Source: Flavobacteriaceae bacterium
GTDB lineage: Bacteria; Bacteroidota; Bacteroidia; Flavobacteriales; Weeksellaceae
Length of the DNA stretch: 43,943 nucleotides
Direction: 5' to 3'
Assembly: GCA_031276535.1 (NCBI GenBank)
Contig: JAISMV010000134.1
Location: forward strand, 1 to 43,943
Below, in pieces: positions 25,201 to 35,000 of the stretch. The notes under the pieces were generated by a model. It was given only the letters and a program-made list of their open reading frames with translations. It ran no database searches and was not told where the DNA came from. Every line of letters begins with the position of its first letter. Position 1 is the stretch's first letter. The position numbers and the translations under genes were made by a program.

Positions 25201-27756
25201 ATGGAGATCAAACAAAAAACTAAAACAGAGTCTGTTTTTTCTGAAAAAACAGTACTGGAAAACAGCATACGATACTTTAACGGAGACGAATTAGCCGCTA
25301 CAACCTGGATGAAGAAATATGCAGTAAAGGACATAAACGGGAATTATCTGGAGAAATCTCCGGAAGATATGCATAGACGTATGGCAAAAGAATTCGCAAG
25401 AATTGAAAAAACATTTGATCCGACAAATAAAAGCGGACTTTCCGTTTATGGTCAGAGAAGACCGTTTTTGTCGGAAGAAAAAATATTCGATTTATTTGAT
25501 AAATTTAAATACGTAATTCCTCAGGGGAGTGTAATGGCGGCTTTGGGAAATAAAAACATGATCGCCTCTTTGTCTAATTGTGTGGTTGTACCGCCTGTTT
25601 ACGATTCCTATGGAGGGATTATGCGTACGGATGAACAATTAGCGCAATTATTTAAAAGAAGATGCGGCGTCGGGGTTGATATTTCCAATCTCCGTCCGAA
25701 AAATTCCCATGTTTCTAATTCGGCGGGAACAACTACAGGCGCAGTTTCTTTCATGGAACGATTTTCCAACACCACCCGGGAGGTGGCGCAAAATGGAAGA
25801 AGAGGGGCTTTAATGTTAACCATAGATATTGCCCATCCCGATGTGGAAGACTTTGTCGTGATCAAGCAGGACTTGTCAAAAGTAACGGGAGCTAATGTTT
25901 CCGTACGGCTTTCAGATGAATTTATGCAGGCAGTAGTGGAAGATGCCGAATATACCCATCGCTGGCCTATAGACAGCGAAAAACCGGTATATACTAAAAA
26001 AGTAAAAGCAAAAGAATTGTGGAACACTATTATAGAATGTGCCCATAATACCGCAGAACCGGGATTGATTTTCTGGGATCGGCAGCATAAATATTCAACC
26101 TCTTCCGTTTATCCTGATTTTAAGAATGATTCCACCAATCCTTGTTCAGAAATAGCCATGCAGGGAGGAGATAGTTGTCGTTTGATAGCGGTTAATCTGT
26201 TTTCATTTGTGAAAAAACCGTTTACCCCGGATGCGGAATTTGATTTTGAAAAATTTTATGAAGTAGTATATGAGGCTCAACGGTTAAATGATGATTTGGT
26301 AGAATTGGAATTAGAAGCCGTAGACAGGATCATGGAAAAAATAAGATCGGACGAAAGCCCCGACGTTATTAAAAGAACGGAAATGGAAACCTGGCAATTA
26401 CTTAAAGATACCGGAAAAAAAGGACGCCGTACCGGTTTGGGATTTACAGCTCTGGCAGACGCGATCGCCTCAATGGGATTGGGGTATAGTTCCGACGGAG
26501 CGTTGCATTTAGTGGATGAAATAATGAGAACCAAATGCAGTGCAGAGTTTGACAGTTCTGTAGATATGGCTATAGAAAGAGGAACCTTTGACGCATGGAA
26601 TCCTGAGTATGAAAAGACATCCGAATTTATACACATGCTGGAAAAGGAATTCTCCGATTTATATTCCAGAATGATGACGTACGGACGAAGAAATATTTCG
26701 TTGAGTACCGTAGCTCCGACAGGAACTCTGAGTATGCTGGCGCAGACGTCCTCAGGTATTGAACCGGTATTTTTATTAGGATATAAAAGAAGAAGAAAAG
26801 TAAATGCCAATGATCCGAATGCGGCAATTTCTTTCATAGATGATATGGGAGACGCTTTTGAAGAGTTTGATGTATGGCATCATAAATTAAAGGATTGGAT
26901 GGAAGCAACAGGAGAAACGGAGGTCAATAAAAGCCCGTATGCCGGTTCCACTTCACCCGAGATAGACTGGATCAAAAGAGTGGAAATGCAGGCTCTGGTT
27001 CAAAAATATACAACGCACAGCATTAGCTCTACCATAAATTTACCTTCAGATGTAGAGGTCGATAAAGTAGGAGAAATCTATATAGAATCATGGAAACAAG
27101 GATTGAAAGGGATTACGGTGTATCGGGACGGATCCCGTTCGGGGGTTTTAATCTCTAATGATAAAAAAGAAGAAGCTCCGGCAGCGGTAGATAGTATAGG
27201 AGAAACCCATGCTCCGAAAAGACCGCGTAAATTGGAAGCAGACATCATTCGTTTTCAGAATGAATATGAAAAATGGCTGGCTGTTATTGGACTGATCGAC
27301 GAAAAACCGTATGAGATATTTACAGGAAGGATGGAAGACGCATTTAACCTTCCGACCTATGTAAATAAAGGATGGGTGGTTAAAAATAAAGATGAGGAGA
27401 ACGATGAAAAATCCCGGTACGATTTTCAATATATTGATAAAGAGGGTTATCGAATAACCATAGAAGGACTATCACGATCATTCAACAAGGAATACTGGAA
27501 TTATGCGAAACTCATATCAGGAATTTTGCGGCATGGAATGCCTATCAATAATGTGGTAGATGTGATCAATGGATTGAACTTATACGATGAAAACATTAAC
27601 ACTTGGAAAAACGGAGTTGCACGGGCGCTGAAAAAGTACATTCCGGATGGAACTCAGATAAATAAAGGATGCCCTAATTGCGGGGACCCGGAAGGATTGG
27701 TATACGAAGAAGGATGCCTGCACTGTAAAAGTTGCGGATACAGCAAATGCGGATAA
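25201..27756 (+). CDS. nrdJ: Adenosylcobalamin-dependent (class II) ribonucleotide reductase
   Basis: An 851-residue class II RNR that reduces ribonucleotides to deoxyribonucleotides using adenosylcobalamin, in air or without it. Visible are the ASLSNCVVVPP segment with an active-site Cys, GVGVDISNLRPKNS, the radical/active-site motif NPCSEIAMQGGDSCRL, TVAPTGTLSMLAQTSSGIEPVF (phosphate-binding), and a C-terminal Zn-ribbon/redox tail with GCPNCG...GCLHCKSCGYSKCG. The region from about residue 660 to 810 is the linker domain usual in the long NrdJ form. It is a single gene with its own promoter. With metH it shows that this organism uses cobalamin. Confidence 0.97.
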   Translation: MEIKQKTKTESVFSEKTVLENSIRYFNGDELAATTWMKKYAVKDINGNYLEKSPEDMHRRMAKEFARIEKTFDPTNKSGLSVYGQRRPFLSEEKIFDLFDKFKYVIPQGSVMAALGNKNMIASLSNCVVVPPVYDSYGGIMRTDEQLAQLFKRRCGVGVDISNLRPKNSHVSNSAGTTTGAVSFMERFSNTTREVAQNGRRGALMLTIDIAHPDVEDFVVIKQDLSKVTGANVSVRLSDEFMQAVVEDAEYTHRWPIDSEKPVYTKKVKAKELWNTIIECAHNTAEPGLIFWDRQHKYSTSSVYPDFKNDSTNPCSEIAMQGGDSCRLIAVNLFSFVKKPFTPDAEFDFEKFYEVVYEAQRLNDDLVELELEAVDRIMEKIRSDESPDVIKRTEMETWQLLKDTGKKGRRTGLGFTALADAIASMGLGYSSDGALHLVDEIMRTKCSAEFDSSVDMAIERGTFDAWNPEYEKTSEFIHMLEKEFSDLYSRMMTYGRRNISLSTVAPTGTLSMLAQTSSGIEPVFLLGYKRRRKVNANDPNAAISFIDDMGDAFEEFDVWHHKLKDWMEATGETEVNKSPYAGSTSPEIDWIKRVEMQALVQKYTTHSISSTINLPSDVEVDKVGEIYIESWKQGLKGITVYRDGSRSGVLISNDKKEEAPAAVDSIGETHAPKRPRKLEADIIRFQNEYEKWLAVIGLIDEKPYEIFTGRMEDAFNLPTYVNKGWVVKNKDEENDEKSRYDFQYIDKEGYRITIEGLSRSFNKEYWNYAKLISGILRHGMPINNVVDVINGLNLYDENINTWKNGVARALKKYIPDGTQINKGCPNCGDPEGLVYEEGCLHCKSCGYSKCG

Positions 27757-27832
27757 TCGCATCTAGGATAGCAGCCGTTGAGGTCAACAACTAAAAAAGG
27801 TTTTGATTTTTTTATATATATCTAAATAACAT

Positions 27833-27840
27833 TATATTTG
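27833..27840 (+). promoter_or_regulatory. -7 promoter element of hemDE (TATATTTG)
   Basis: Exact TAnnTTTG match, 24 nt before ATG 27865. An in-frame TTG start at 27838 would lie inside this element, which argues against it. Confidence 0.7.
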
Positions 27841-27864
27841 TATAGTGCAATAATATTATTATAT

Positions 27865-28518
27865 ATGAAGCGAATATTAGTTACTGCTGCTTCCTCTTTT
27901 TCCGATGAATATGAGCGGAGTTACGAGGTTGAATACATTCCTTTTATAAATATAAATATCTATCCGAAGGATCAAATTATTCCTCAAATTCCGGAAGACG
28001 TTCAGGCATTCATAGTAACCAGTAAAAACTCAGCAAAAGCCATTAAAAACATCGAATTAAACGGGCAATTTTTTGTAGTGGGGAAAAGTACTGCGCAGGA
28101 ATTGTATGGGCAAGACAGGGAAATTACCTTTATTTCCAACTATTCAGAAGATTTATTGGAAAGAATGTTGGAAACCGATATAAAGAAATATGTTTTTTTT
28201 AAAGGCAATCTGTCATTGACCAACCTTCCGGATGTCCTGAAAAAAAATGGAGTAGAAGTAATTGGCATAGAAAGTTATAAAACGATTTTAACCCCACATA
28301 AGATAGATAAATATTATGACGGCATTGTTTTTATGAGTCCCTCGGCTGTGAGGTCTTTTACTTCCGTAAATGAAATTCCCAAAGAAACCATTATCTTTAC
28401 CAGCGGTAAAACAACGGCAGAAACAGTGAAAAAATTGGGAGATTATAAAATTTATTATCCGGAAGAAACAACCAAAGAATCGCTGCTTGCTTTAATAAAC
28501 GATACGATAGATGCTTAA
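27865..28518 (+). CDS. hemD: Uroporphyrinogen-III synthase
   Basis: A 217-residue protein with the two-domain HemD fold. Sequence conservation in the family is low, but the pattern is right: MKRILVTAA start, [13 protein letters not shown] (first-domain loop), a linker ending [28 protein letters not shown] (the SPSAVRSF loop is a good family signature), and [17 protein letters not shown]. It cyclises hydroxymethylbilane to uroporphyrinogen III in haem, sirohaem and cobalamin synthesis. Its last 8 nt overlap the start of hemE, so the two are translationally coupled and consecutive in the pathway. Confidence 0.9.
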   Translation: MKRILVTAASSFSDEYERSYEVEYIPFININIYPKDQIIPQIPEDVQAFIVTSKNSAKAIKNIELNGQFFVVGKSTAQELYGQDREITFISNYSEDLLERMLETDIKKYVFFKGNLSLTNLPDVLKKNGVEVIGIESYKTILTPHKIDKYYDGIVFMSPSAVRSFTSVNEIPKETIIFTSGKTTAETVKKLGDYKIYYPEETTKESLLALINDTIDA

Positions 28519-29536
28519 AAACACCTTATTTTTGGATGCCTTACAAGGTAAAAAAGTGCAAAGACCTCCGGTTTGGATGATGCGTCAGGCGGGAAGATTC
28601 CTGCCGGAATTCAGAGCCTTACGGGATAAGTACGATTTCTTCACTCGTTGTCAGACCCCTGAGTTGGCGGCGGAAATTACTTTGATGCCTGTGAAACGAT
28701 TCCCTATAGACGCAGCCATTTTGTTTTCAGATATTTTGGTAGTGCCACAAGCTATGGGAATGCCGTTTGAGTTGAAAGAATCAGTAGGTCCGTATCTTCA
28801 GCAGCCTATTGCTTCTCGGGAAGATATAGAAAAACTTCAAAGTCCGCTGGTAGAAGAAAGTTTAGGATATGTTTTTGAAGCAATAGATATTACCCGCGAG
28901 CGGTTAAACAATGAAATTCCGTTAATTGGCTTCTCAGGAAGTCCCTGGACGATTTTATGTTATGCAGTGGAAGGAAAAGGATCCAAAACCTTTGATAAAG
29001 CCAAATCGTTTTGTTTTAAAAATCCGGAATGGGCACATCTTTTATTGCAAAAGATCACCGATTATACCATACAATACCTGCTTAAAAAGGTTGAACACGG
29101 AGTGGATGCCGTTCAGGTATTTGATAGTTGGGGAGGATTACTTTCACCGGAAGATTACGAAGACCTTTCATGGAAATATAATAATCAGATCATAGAAGCG
29201 CTGGCAGAGAAAGTACCGGTCATCGTTTTTGGAAAAGGATGTTGGTTTGCTTTAGAAACTATGTCTCGATCAAGAGCTTCCGCCTTAGGAGTAGACTGGA
29301 CAATCACTCCTCAACAAGCCAGAAAATTTTCAGGAGGGAATATTACCTTACAGGGGAATTTTGATCCGGCTAAATTATTGTCTTCTCCGGAGAAGATCTA
29401 TAGGGAAACCCAGAAAATGATCCGGAATTTTGGCGTACAAAAATATATTGCAAATTTAGGACATGGAATTCTTCCTAATGTTCCTGTTGAAAATGCCGAA
29501 GCCTTTGTAAAAGCAGTGGCAGAATTTAAAGAATAA
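28511..29536 (+). CDS. hemE: Uroporphyrinogen decarboxylase
   Basis: A 341-residue cofactor-free enzyme that decarboxylates the four acetate side chains of uroporphyrinogen III to give coproporphyrinogen III. The signature [21 protein letters not shown] (binding-site Arg residues) opens the protein. [13 protein letters not shown] contains the catalytic Asp, [19 protein letters not shown] and [13 protein letters not shown] follow, and the C-terminal [19 protein letters not shown] motif closes the TIM barrel. Length is standard. It overlaps hemD by 8 nt. Confidence 0.98.
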   Translation: MLKNTLFLDALQGKKVQRPPVWMMRQAGRFLPEFRALRDKYDFFTRCQTPELAAEITLMPVKRFPIDAAILFSDILVVPQAMGMPFELKESVGPYLQQPIASREDIEKLQSPLVEESLGYVFEAIDITRERLNNEIPLIGFSGSPWTILCYAVEGKGSKTFDKAKSFCFKNPEWAHLLLQKITDYTIQYLLKKVEHGVDAVQVFDSWGGLLSPEDYEDLSWKYNNQIIEALAEKVPVIVFGKGCWFALETMSRSRASALGVDWTITPQQARKFSGGNITLQGNFDPAKLLSSPEKIYRETQKMIRNFGVQKYIANLGHGILPNVPVENAEAFVKAVAEFKE

Positions 29537-29640
29537 TTTTTCCTGAATACAGTTTAATAACTAAAAAAATTTCTTTAAAATATTGAAAATGTGCATATGA
29601 CAGTCAACTGCTTTTAGCTTGCACTTAAACCGAACTCTAG

Positions 29641-30564
29641 TTAAGTAAAGTGTTTTTTGGGTTTACGGATTTTCATCCCGTTCTCTGCTACATACACGCC
29701 CAATAAAATGCAAACAGAACCTAAGGCAGCGATTAAAGTTATTTTTTCATCCAAAACAACGGCTGAGGTAATTAAAGTTACGAGAGGTATGACATAAATG
29801 TAATTTGTAGCTCTCACAACTCCCAATTCTTTTACCGCCAAATTCCATGTAAAAAAGCAAAGCAGGGAAGCTACCAGACCTAAAAATAATACGTTTAGTA
29901 AAACAACAGGATGAAATAAGATCTCCGTCTTAAAACTTATCGGTTCAAAATACAACAAGGGAACAAGGGTTAAAACCCCATAAAAAAACACCTTTCGGGT
30001 TATATACAGAGTGGAATAATGAGACTCCAGCCTTTTCAGGATCAAACTGTAAAAAGCCCAGGAAAAAGCAGCCAGAATAGTGAGGAAATCACCCAAAGGA
30101 TTTATTTTAAGAATAAAATTCCCGTTAAAAACAACCAATACAACGCCTATTATAGCAACTAGGGATCCGTAGACCAAATTTCGGGTCAGGCGGTCTTTTT
30201 TAAATATCAGAGAAGATAAAAAGGCGGTAAGAACAGGCGTTGTGCATAATATCAGAGAAACATTGGAAGCCAAAGTTATGCCTAGCGCGGTATTTTCTGT
30301 AATGAAATATAGGGATCCCCCGCATAATCCCAGCAAAAAAAACAAAAATTCATCTTTATAGCTCTTTGACCAAATAATCCGGGGAGAAAAAAACCAGATG
30401 CTTATATAAGCCAACAAAAACCGGTAAAAGAATATTTCTGTAGGAGAAAGTGACTGATTAATCAACACTTTGGTGGAAATAAACGTAGTACCCCATACAA
30501 TTACTGTAAACAGGGCAATAATATGATATTTCAGATACTTGTTATTTCGTTTCGTTTCGGCCAT
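29641..30564 (-). CDS. EamA/DMT-family transporter
   Basis: A 307-residue inner-membrane protein with ten predicted helices in two repeated EamA halves (first half about residues 15-145, second about 155-295). Typical pieces are VIVWGTTFISTKVLI, FFYRFLLAYISIW, LCTTPVLTAFLSSLIF and, in the second half, AAFSWAFYSLILKRLE and LGVYVAENG. The substrate is unknown; relatives export amino acids and metabolites. It is downstream of gltD on the same strand but separated by a strong terminator, so it is probably transcribed independently. Confidence 0.88.
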   Translation of the reverse strand: MAETKRNNKYLKYHIIALFTVIVWGTTFISTKVLINQSLSPTEIFFYRFLLAYISIWFFSPRIIWSKSYKDEFLFFLLGLCGGSLYFITENTALGITLASNVSLILCTTPVLTAFLSSLIFKKDRLTRNLVYGSLVAIIGVVLVVFNGNFILKINPLGDFLTILAAFSWAFYSLILKRLESHYSTLYITRKVFFYGVLTLVPLLYFEPISFKTEILFHPVVLLNVLFLGLVASLLCFFTWNLAVKELGVVRATNYIYVIPLVTLITSAVVLDEKITLIAALGSVCILLGVYVAENGMKIRKPKKHFT

Positions 30565-30587
30565 TTATCCTGTAAAATTAAAAAAAT

Positions 30588-30618
30588 AAACTTGCAATTA
30601 GTTACTAATTGCAAGTTT
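30588..30618 (-). terminator. Rho-independent terminator of the gltBD operon
   Basis: A 31-nt near-perfect palindrome: 15-bp arms (AAACTTGCAATTAGT and its complement) around one base. On the minus strand it is followed by ATTTTTTTAATTTT. It lies just after the gltD stop and before the EamA gene. Confidence 0.85.
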
Positions 30619-30641
30619 CAAAAATTTATTTGTAATTAAGT

Positions 30642-32063
30642 TTACTTCTTCAAAAATTCATCAATATGTCCGGCTGTTTTTCTTCCGGAAGCAATACTGG
30701 TAACTACCAATGATTGTCCGCTTACACAATCTCCGGCGGCAAACACTTTATCTATGTTGGTTTTTCTGTAGTCGTCCGTATGAATATTCTTTCTCTCAGT
30801 CAGGGTAATTTTCAACTCTTCCAAAAACCCTTCGTAGATCGGATGAATAAAGCCCAGCGCCAAGAAAGCCAAATCTATTTTAAGGATTTCCGGTGTTCCT
30901 ACTTCCTTCATGGTGAACTTTCCGGAAGCATCTTTTTCCCATTCCACCTCAACTACTTCAACTGCGGTAAGTTTTCCGTCTTCTCCTATGAATCTTTTTG
31001 TATTTAAGGACCATCGTCTTTCACATCCTTCCAAGTGGGAAGAAGATGTTTTTAAATAGGCTGGAAACGGAACCGGCCATCTGTTTTCTATTTCCTTTAA
31101 TTCTTTAGGTTTGGGTAATATTTCAATCTGGATAATATTAGCAGCGCCTTGTCTGTTTGCCGTTCCTATACAGTCGGAACCCGTATCTCCTCCTCCGATT
31201 ACCAGAACATTTTTTCCTTTGGCATTAATAAAATCTTTCTCTTCAAGAGTTTCTTCTGCTACTATTTTATTTTGCATGGTCAGGTATTCCATTGCATAAT
31301 GCACTCCGTTCAGTTCTCTTCCTTCGACAGGTAAATTACGTGGAACCTGAGAACCGATGGCAATACAGATGGCGTCATAATCCTTCAGCAAATCCCCTCC
31401 TTTTATATCTTTTCCTATTTCTGTATTGGTGATAAATTCAACGCCTTCTGCCCGCATTAGATCCACCCGTCTCTGAACTACATTTTTATTGAGTTTAAAA
31501 TCCGGAATACCATAACGTAATAATCCTCCGATCTGGGTATCTTTTTCATAAACCGTCACCGAATGACCTCTTCGGTTCAGTTGGTTTGCTACGGCTAATC
31601 CTGAAGGCCCCGAACCTATTACGGCCACTTTTTTTCCGGAACGTTTTTCCGGAATCAGAGGTTTCATATGACCTTCCGAGTATGCGTGTTCCATCACTGC
31701 GGCTTCATTTTCCCGTATGGTTATCGGTGAATCCTCAATTGCCAGCACGCAGGTTTTTTCACAGGGCGCAGGACAAACTCTGCCGGTAAATTCCGGAAAG
31801 TCATTAGTGGATTGCAAACTATACGCTGCCCGCTTCCAGTTTCCTTTGTATATATAGTCCTGCCATTCAGGCATTTTATTCCCCAGCGGACATCCATACT
31901 GGCAGAAAGGAACTCCACAATCCATACATCTTGAGGCTTGTAATACCCGGTCTTCCGTATTTAATGTTTGCTCTACCTCTCCATAATCCGAAATTCTATC
32001 ATGTTTAGGACGATATCCCGCTTCTTTTCTATTTACTGTTAAAAATGCTTTAGGATTTCCCAT
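30642..32063 (-). CDS. gltD: Glutamate synthase, small (beta) subunit
   Basis: A 473-residue flavoprotein that oxidises NADPH and passes electrons to GltB. The N-terminal Cys sets CMDCGVPFCQYGCPLGN and CPAPCEKTC bind two [4Fe-4S] clusters. The FAD site GSGPSGLAVANQLNRRGHSV and the NAD(P)H site VIGGGDTGSDCIGTANRQG follow. The C-terminal FAAGDCVSGQSLVV motif closes the FAD fold. Length is standard. Its start is 19 nt after the gltB stop, and it is the last gene of the gltBD operon, which ends at the hairpin at 30588-30618. Confidence 0.98.
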   Translation of the reverse strand: MGNPKAFLTVNRKEAGYRPKHDRISDYGEVEQTLNTEDRVLQASRCMDCGVPFCQYGCPLGNKMPEWQDYIYKGNWKRAAYSLQSTNDFPEFTGRVCPAPCEKTCVLAIEDSPITIRENEAAVMEHAYSEGHMKPLIPEKRSGKKVAVIGSGPSGLAVANQLNRRGHSVTVYEKDTQIGGLLRYGIPDFKLNKNVVQRRVDLMRAEGVEFITNTEIGKDIKGGDLLKDYDAICIAIGSQVPRNLPVEGRELNGVHYAMEYLTMQNKIVAEETLEEKDFINAKGKNVLVIGGGDTGSDCIGTANRQGAANIIQIEILPKPKELKEIENRWPVPFPAYLKTSSSHLEGCERRWSLNTKRFIGEDGKLTAVEVVEVEWEKDASGKFTMKEVGTPEILKIDLAFLALGFIHPIYEGFLEELKITLTERKNIHTDDYRKTNIDKVFAAGDCVSGQSLVVTSIASGRKTAGHIDEFLKK

Positions 32064-32082
32064 CTTTTAGTCTCTAATAATC

Positions 32083-35000
32083 TTAATAATCGTATTCTAG
32101 TTTTGAAATTTTTTCGTTGATTGCACGGATCTTTTCTTCTTGCAATACTCTTTTATACTCAATAGGCGTTACTTTGATAAATTTATTTACCTCTTCTGCC
32201 CAGTTGACTAAAATTCTCTTTGCCATAGGGCTTTGAGTGTATTCGAAATGAGTGCTTATCAGATGTTGTAATTCCCGAGTATCTGCGGAATCTTCAATTA
32301 ATGAAAGTTCTACCATTTCCATGTTGCAATAATAGTCAAAATCTCCGTCAATGTTATACACATAAGCAATTCCTCCACTCATACCTGCGGCAAAGTTTCT
32401 TCCGGTTTTTCCCAACACTACGGTTCTTCCTCCGGTCATGTATTCACAACAATGGTCTCCTGCTCCCTCCACTACGGCAATGGCGCCACTGTTTCTTACG
32501 CAGAAACGCTCTCCTACCTGTCCGTTAATGTATACTTCTCCGGAAGTTGCTCCGTATAATAAAGTATTTCCGGCTATAATATTGCTTTCCGGTCTGAAAT
32601 TGGAAGAGCTGGGAGGCAACAAAACAATTTTTCCTCCGGATAGGCCTTTTCCTAAATAATCATTGGCATCTCCTTTTAGGACAAAAGTAACTCCTCTGGA
32701 TAGAAAAGCTCCAAAACTTTGACCGGCAGAGCCTTTGAATGTACACCGGATTGTATTTTCCGGCAAGCCGGCATTTCCGTATTTTTTTGCTATTTCTCCG
32801 GAAAGCATCGCTCCTACCGCCCGGTCTGTATTATGTATTATGTGCCTTAAATCTACCGGCATTGCTTTGTCTATCGCCGGATGACAAACTTCAATAAGTT
32901 CTTTGTCTAATACCGCGTCAATTTTATGATCCTGAATTTTATCCTGTTTTAATGCATTACGGTTATTTTCAGGGTAATATAAAATTCGGGAGAAATCCAA
33001 CTTTTTAAATTTTGGATTTTCTATATCTTTTTTAGTCGTTAATAGATCCGTTCTTCCTATAACGTCATCTAATTTGGTGAAGCCTAATGAAGCCAGATGT
33101 TCCCGTACTTCTTCAGCCAAAAAGGTAAAGAAATTGATCAAGTAATCGCTCTTACCTTTAAACTTGCCCCGTAATTGCTCATTTTGAGTGGCAACTCCCA
33201 CCGGACAGGTATTTAAATGACATTTTCTCATCATTACGCAACCGAGAATAATTAATGCACTGGTGGCAAATCCGAATTCTTCCGCTCCCAGCATGGCTGC
33301 AATTACAATATCTCTTCCGGTTTTTAGCTGTCCGTCGGTTTGAAGCCGAATATTTCCTCTCAGATTGTTAAGAACCAATGTTTGTTGTGTTTCTGCCAAT
33401 CCTATTTCCAAAGGAAGTCCGGCATGCTTGATGGAGCTTAAAGGGCTGGCTCCCGTTCCTCCGTCGCACCCGCTGATTAGTATTAAATCTGCTTTTGCTT
33501 TCGCCACTCCTGCGGCAATAGTACCTACTCCGCTTTCTGACACTAATTTAACACTAATGATTGCATTAGGGTTTACATTTTTCAGATCAAAAATCAGTTG
33601 CGCCAAATCTTCTATGGAGTAAATGTCGTGATGTGGCGGTGGAGAAATTAATGAAATGCCCGGAATTGAATGTCGGGTTTTTGCTATGACATTATCTACC
33701 TTAAATCCGGGTAATTGACCTCCTTCTCCCGGTTTTGCACCTTGGGCGATCTTTATTTGAATTTCGTCTGCATTTACCAGATATTCCGTAGTTACTCCAA
33801 AGCGTCCGGAAGCTACTTGTTTAATGGCTGAACGGGCATTGGTAGCAAATCGTTCTGCCAATTCCCCTCCTTCTCCCGTGTTGCTCTTTCCTCCGATCGT
33901 ATTCATGGCTACAGCCATTGCTTCGTGGACTTCTTTACTGATAGACCCGAAAGACATTGCTCCGGTTACAAATCGCTTCATGATCTCGGATGCCGGTTCT
34001 ACCTGGCTTATATTAATAGGGGCGGATTTGTAGTCTATGAAATCCCGGATAAAAATTTTGTCCGGCTTATTATCGACTTCCCGGGTAAATTCTTTAAATT
34101 TCTGATAATCTCCCGTGCGGGTTGCTATCTGTAGTTTTGCTATGGTTTCAGGATTCCATGCGTGTGATTCTCTTCCTTTCCTCCATGCATACATTCCCAA
34201 ATTATCATTTATGGAAGAGGCTTGTGGATTTTCATAGGCATCTTTAAATGATTTTATCACACTTTCGGCTATGTCGTCCAAATCAATTCCTTCTATTTTA
34301 GAGATCGTGTGTCCAAAGTATTTGGATAATACTTCAGAACTTATTCCTACTGCTTCAAAAACCTGAGCGCCTATGTAACTTTTCAAAGTGGAAATTCCCA
34401 TTTTAGAAAGTACTTTCAGCAATCCTTTATGAATAGATTTCAGGTAATTTCTCTCTGCTGTGGAAAACACCATCTGTATTTCTCCTTTTTTAACCAGATC
34501 ATTCAATAGGGCGAAAGATAAATACGGGTTGATGGCATTCGCTCCGTAGCCGAACAATAGGGCAAAATGCATCACTTCTCTAGGTTCTGCAGATTCCACC
34601 ACAATATCTATCTGCATTCTTTTCCTTTTCTTTATCAGGTAATGATGAACCGCCGATACGGCTAATAGAGAAGGTATTGCTATGTTTTTGTCATCAGCGC
34701 TTCTGTCACTGAGTATAATATAATTGCTGCCTTTGTCTACGGCTTTTTCTGCTGCCTGACAAAGTTCTTCCAATCCTTTTTCCAATCCCTGAGCCGTTTC
34801 TTCCGAATTAGGAGTGAAAGTCATAGGAATTACGGTGGATGTAAAACCTTTATACTCTAAATTTTCCAGAAGGTCCAATTCTAAGTTGGTTATTATGGGA
34901 TACGTCAGTCCGATCATCTTGCAATGTTCGGGCATGGGCTCTAAAATATTTTTATGTAAGGAGGAACCAATATAACCGGCTAAGGACATAACCAGTTCTT

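Noticed and set aside
25608..26837. Long minus-strand open frames inside nrdJ (and similar ones opposite gltB, lon and metH)
   Set aside because: They are antisense shadows of strongly conserved coding sequence and have no plausible domains.
27838..27864. TTG start for hemD
   Set aside because: It lies inside the -7 promoter element TATATTTG; the ATG at 27865 gives the usual HemD N-terminus.
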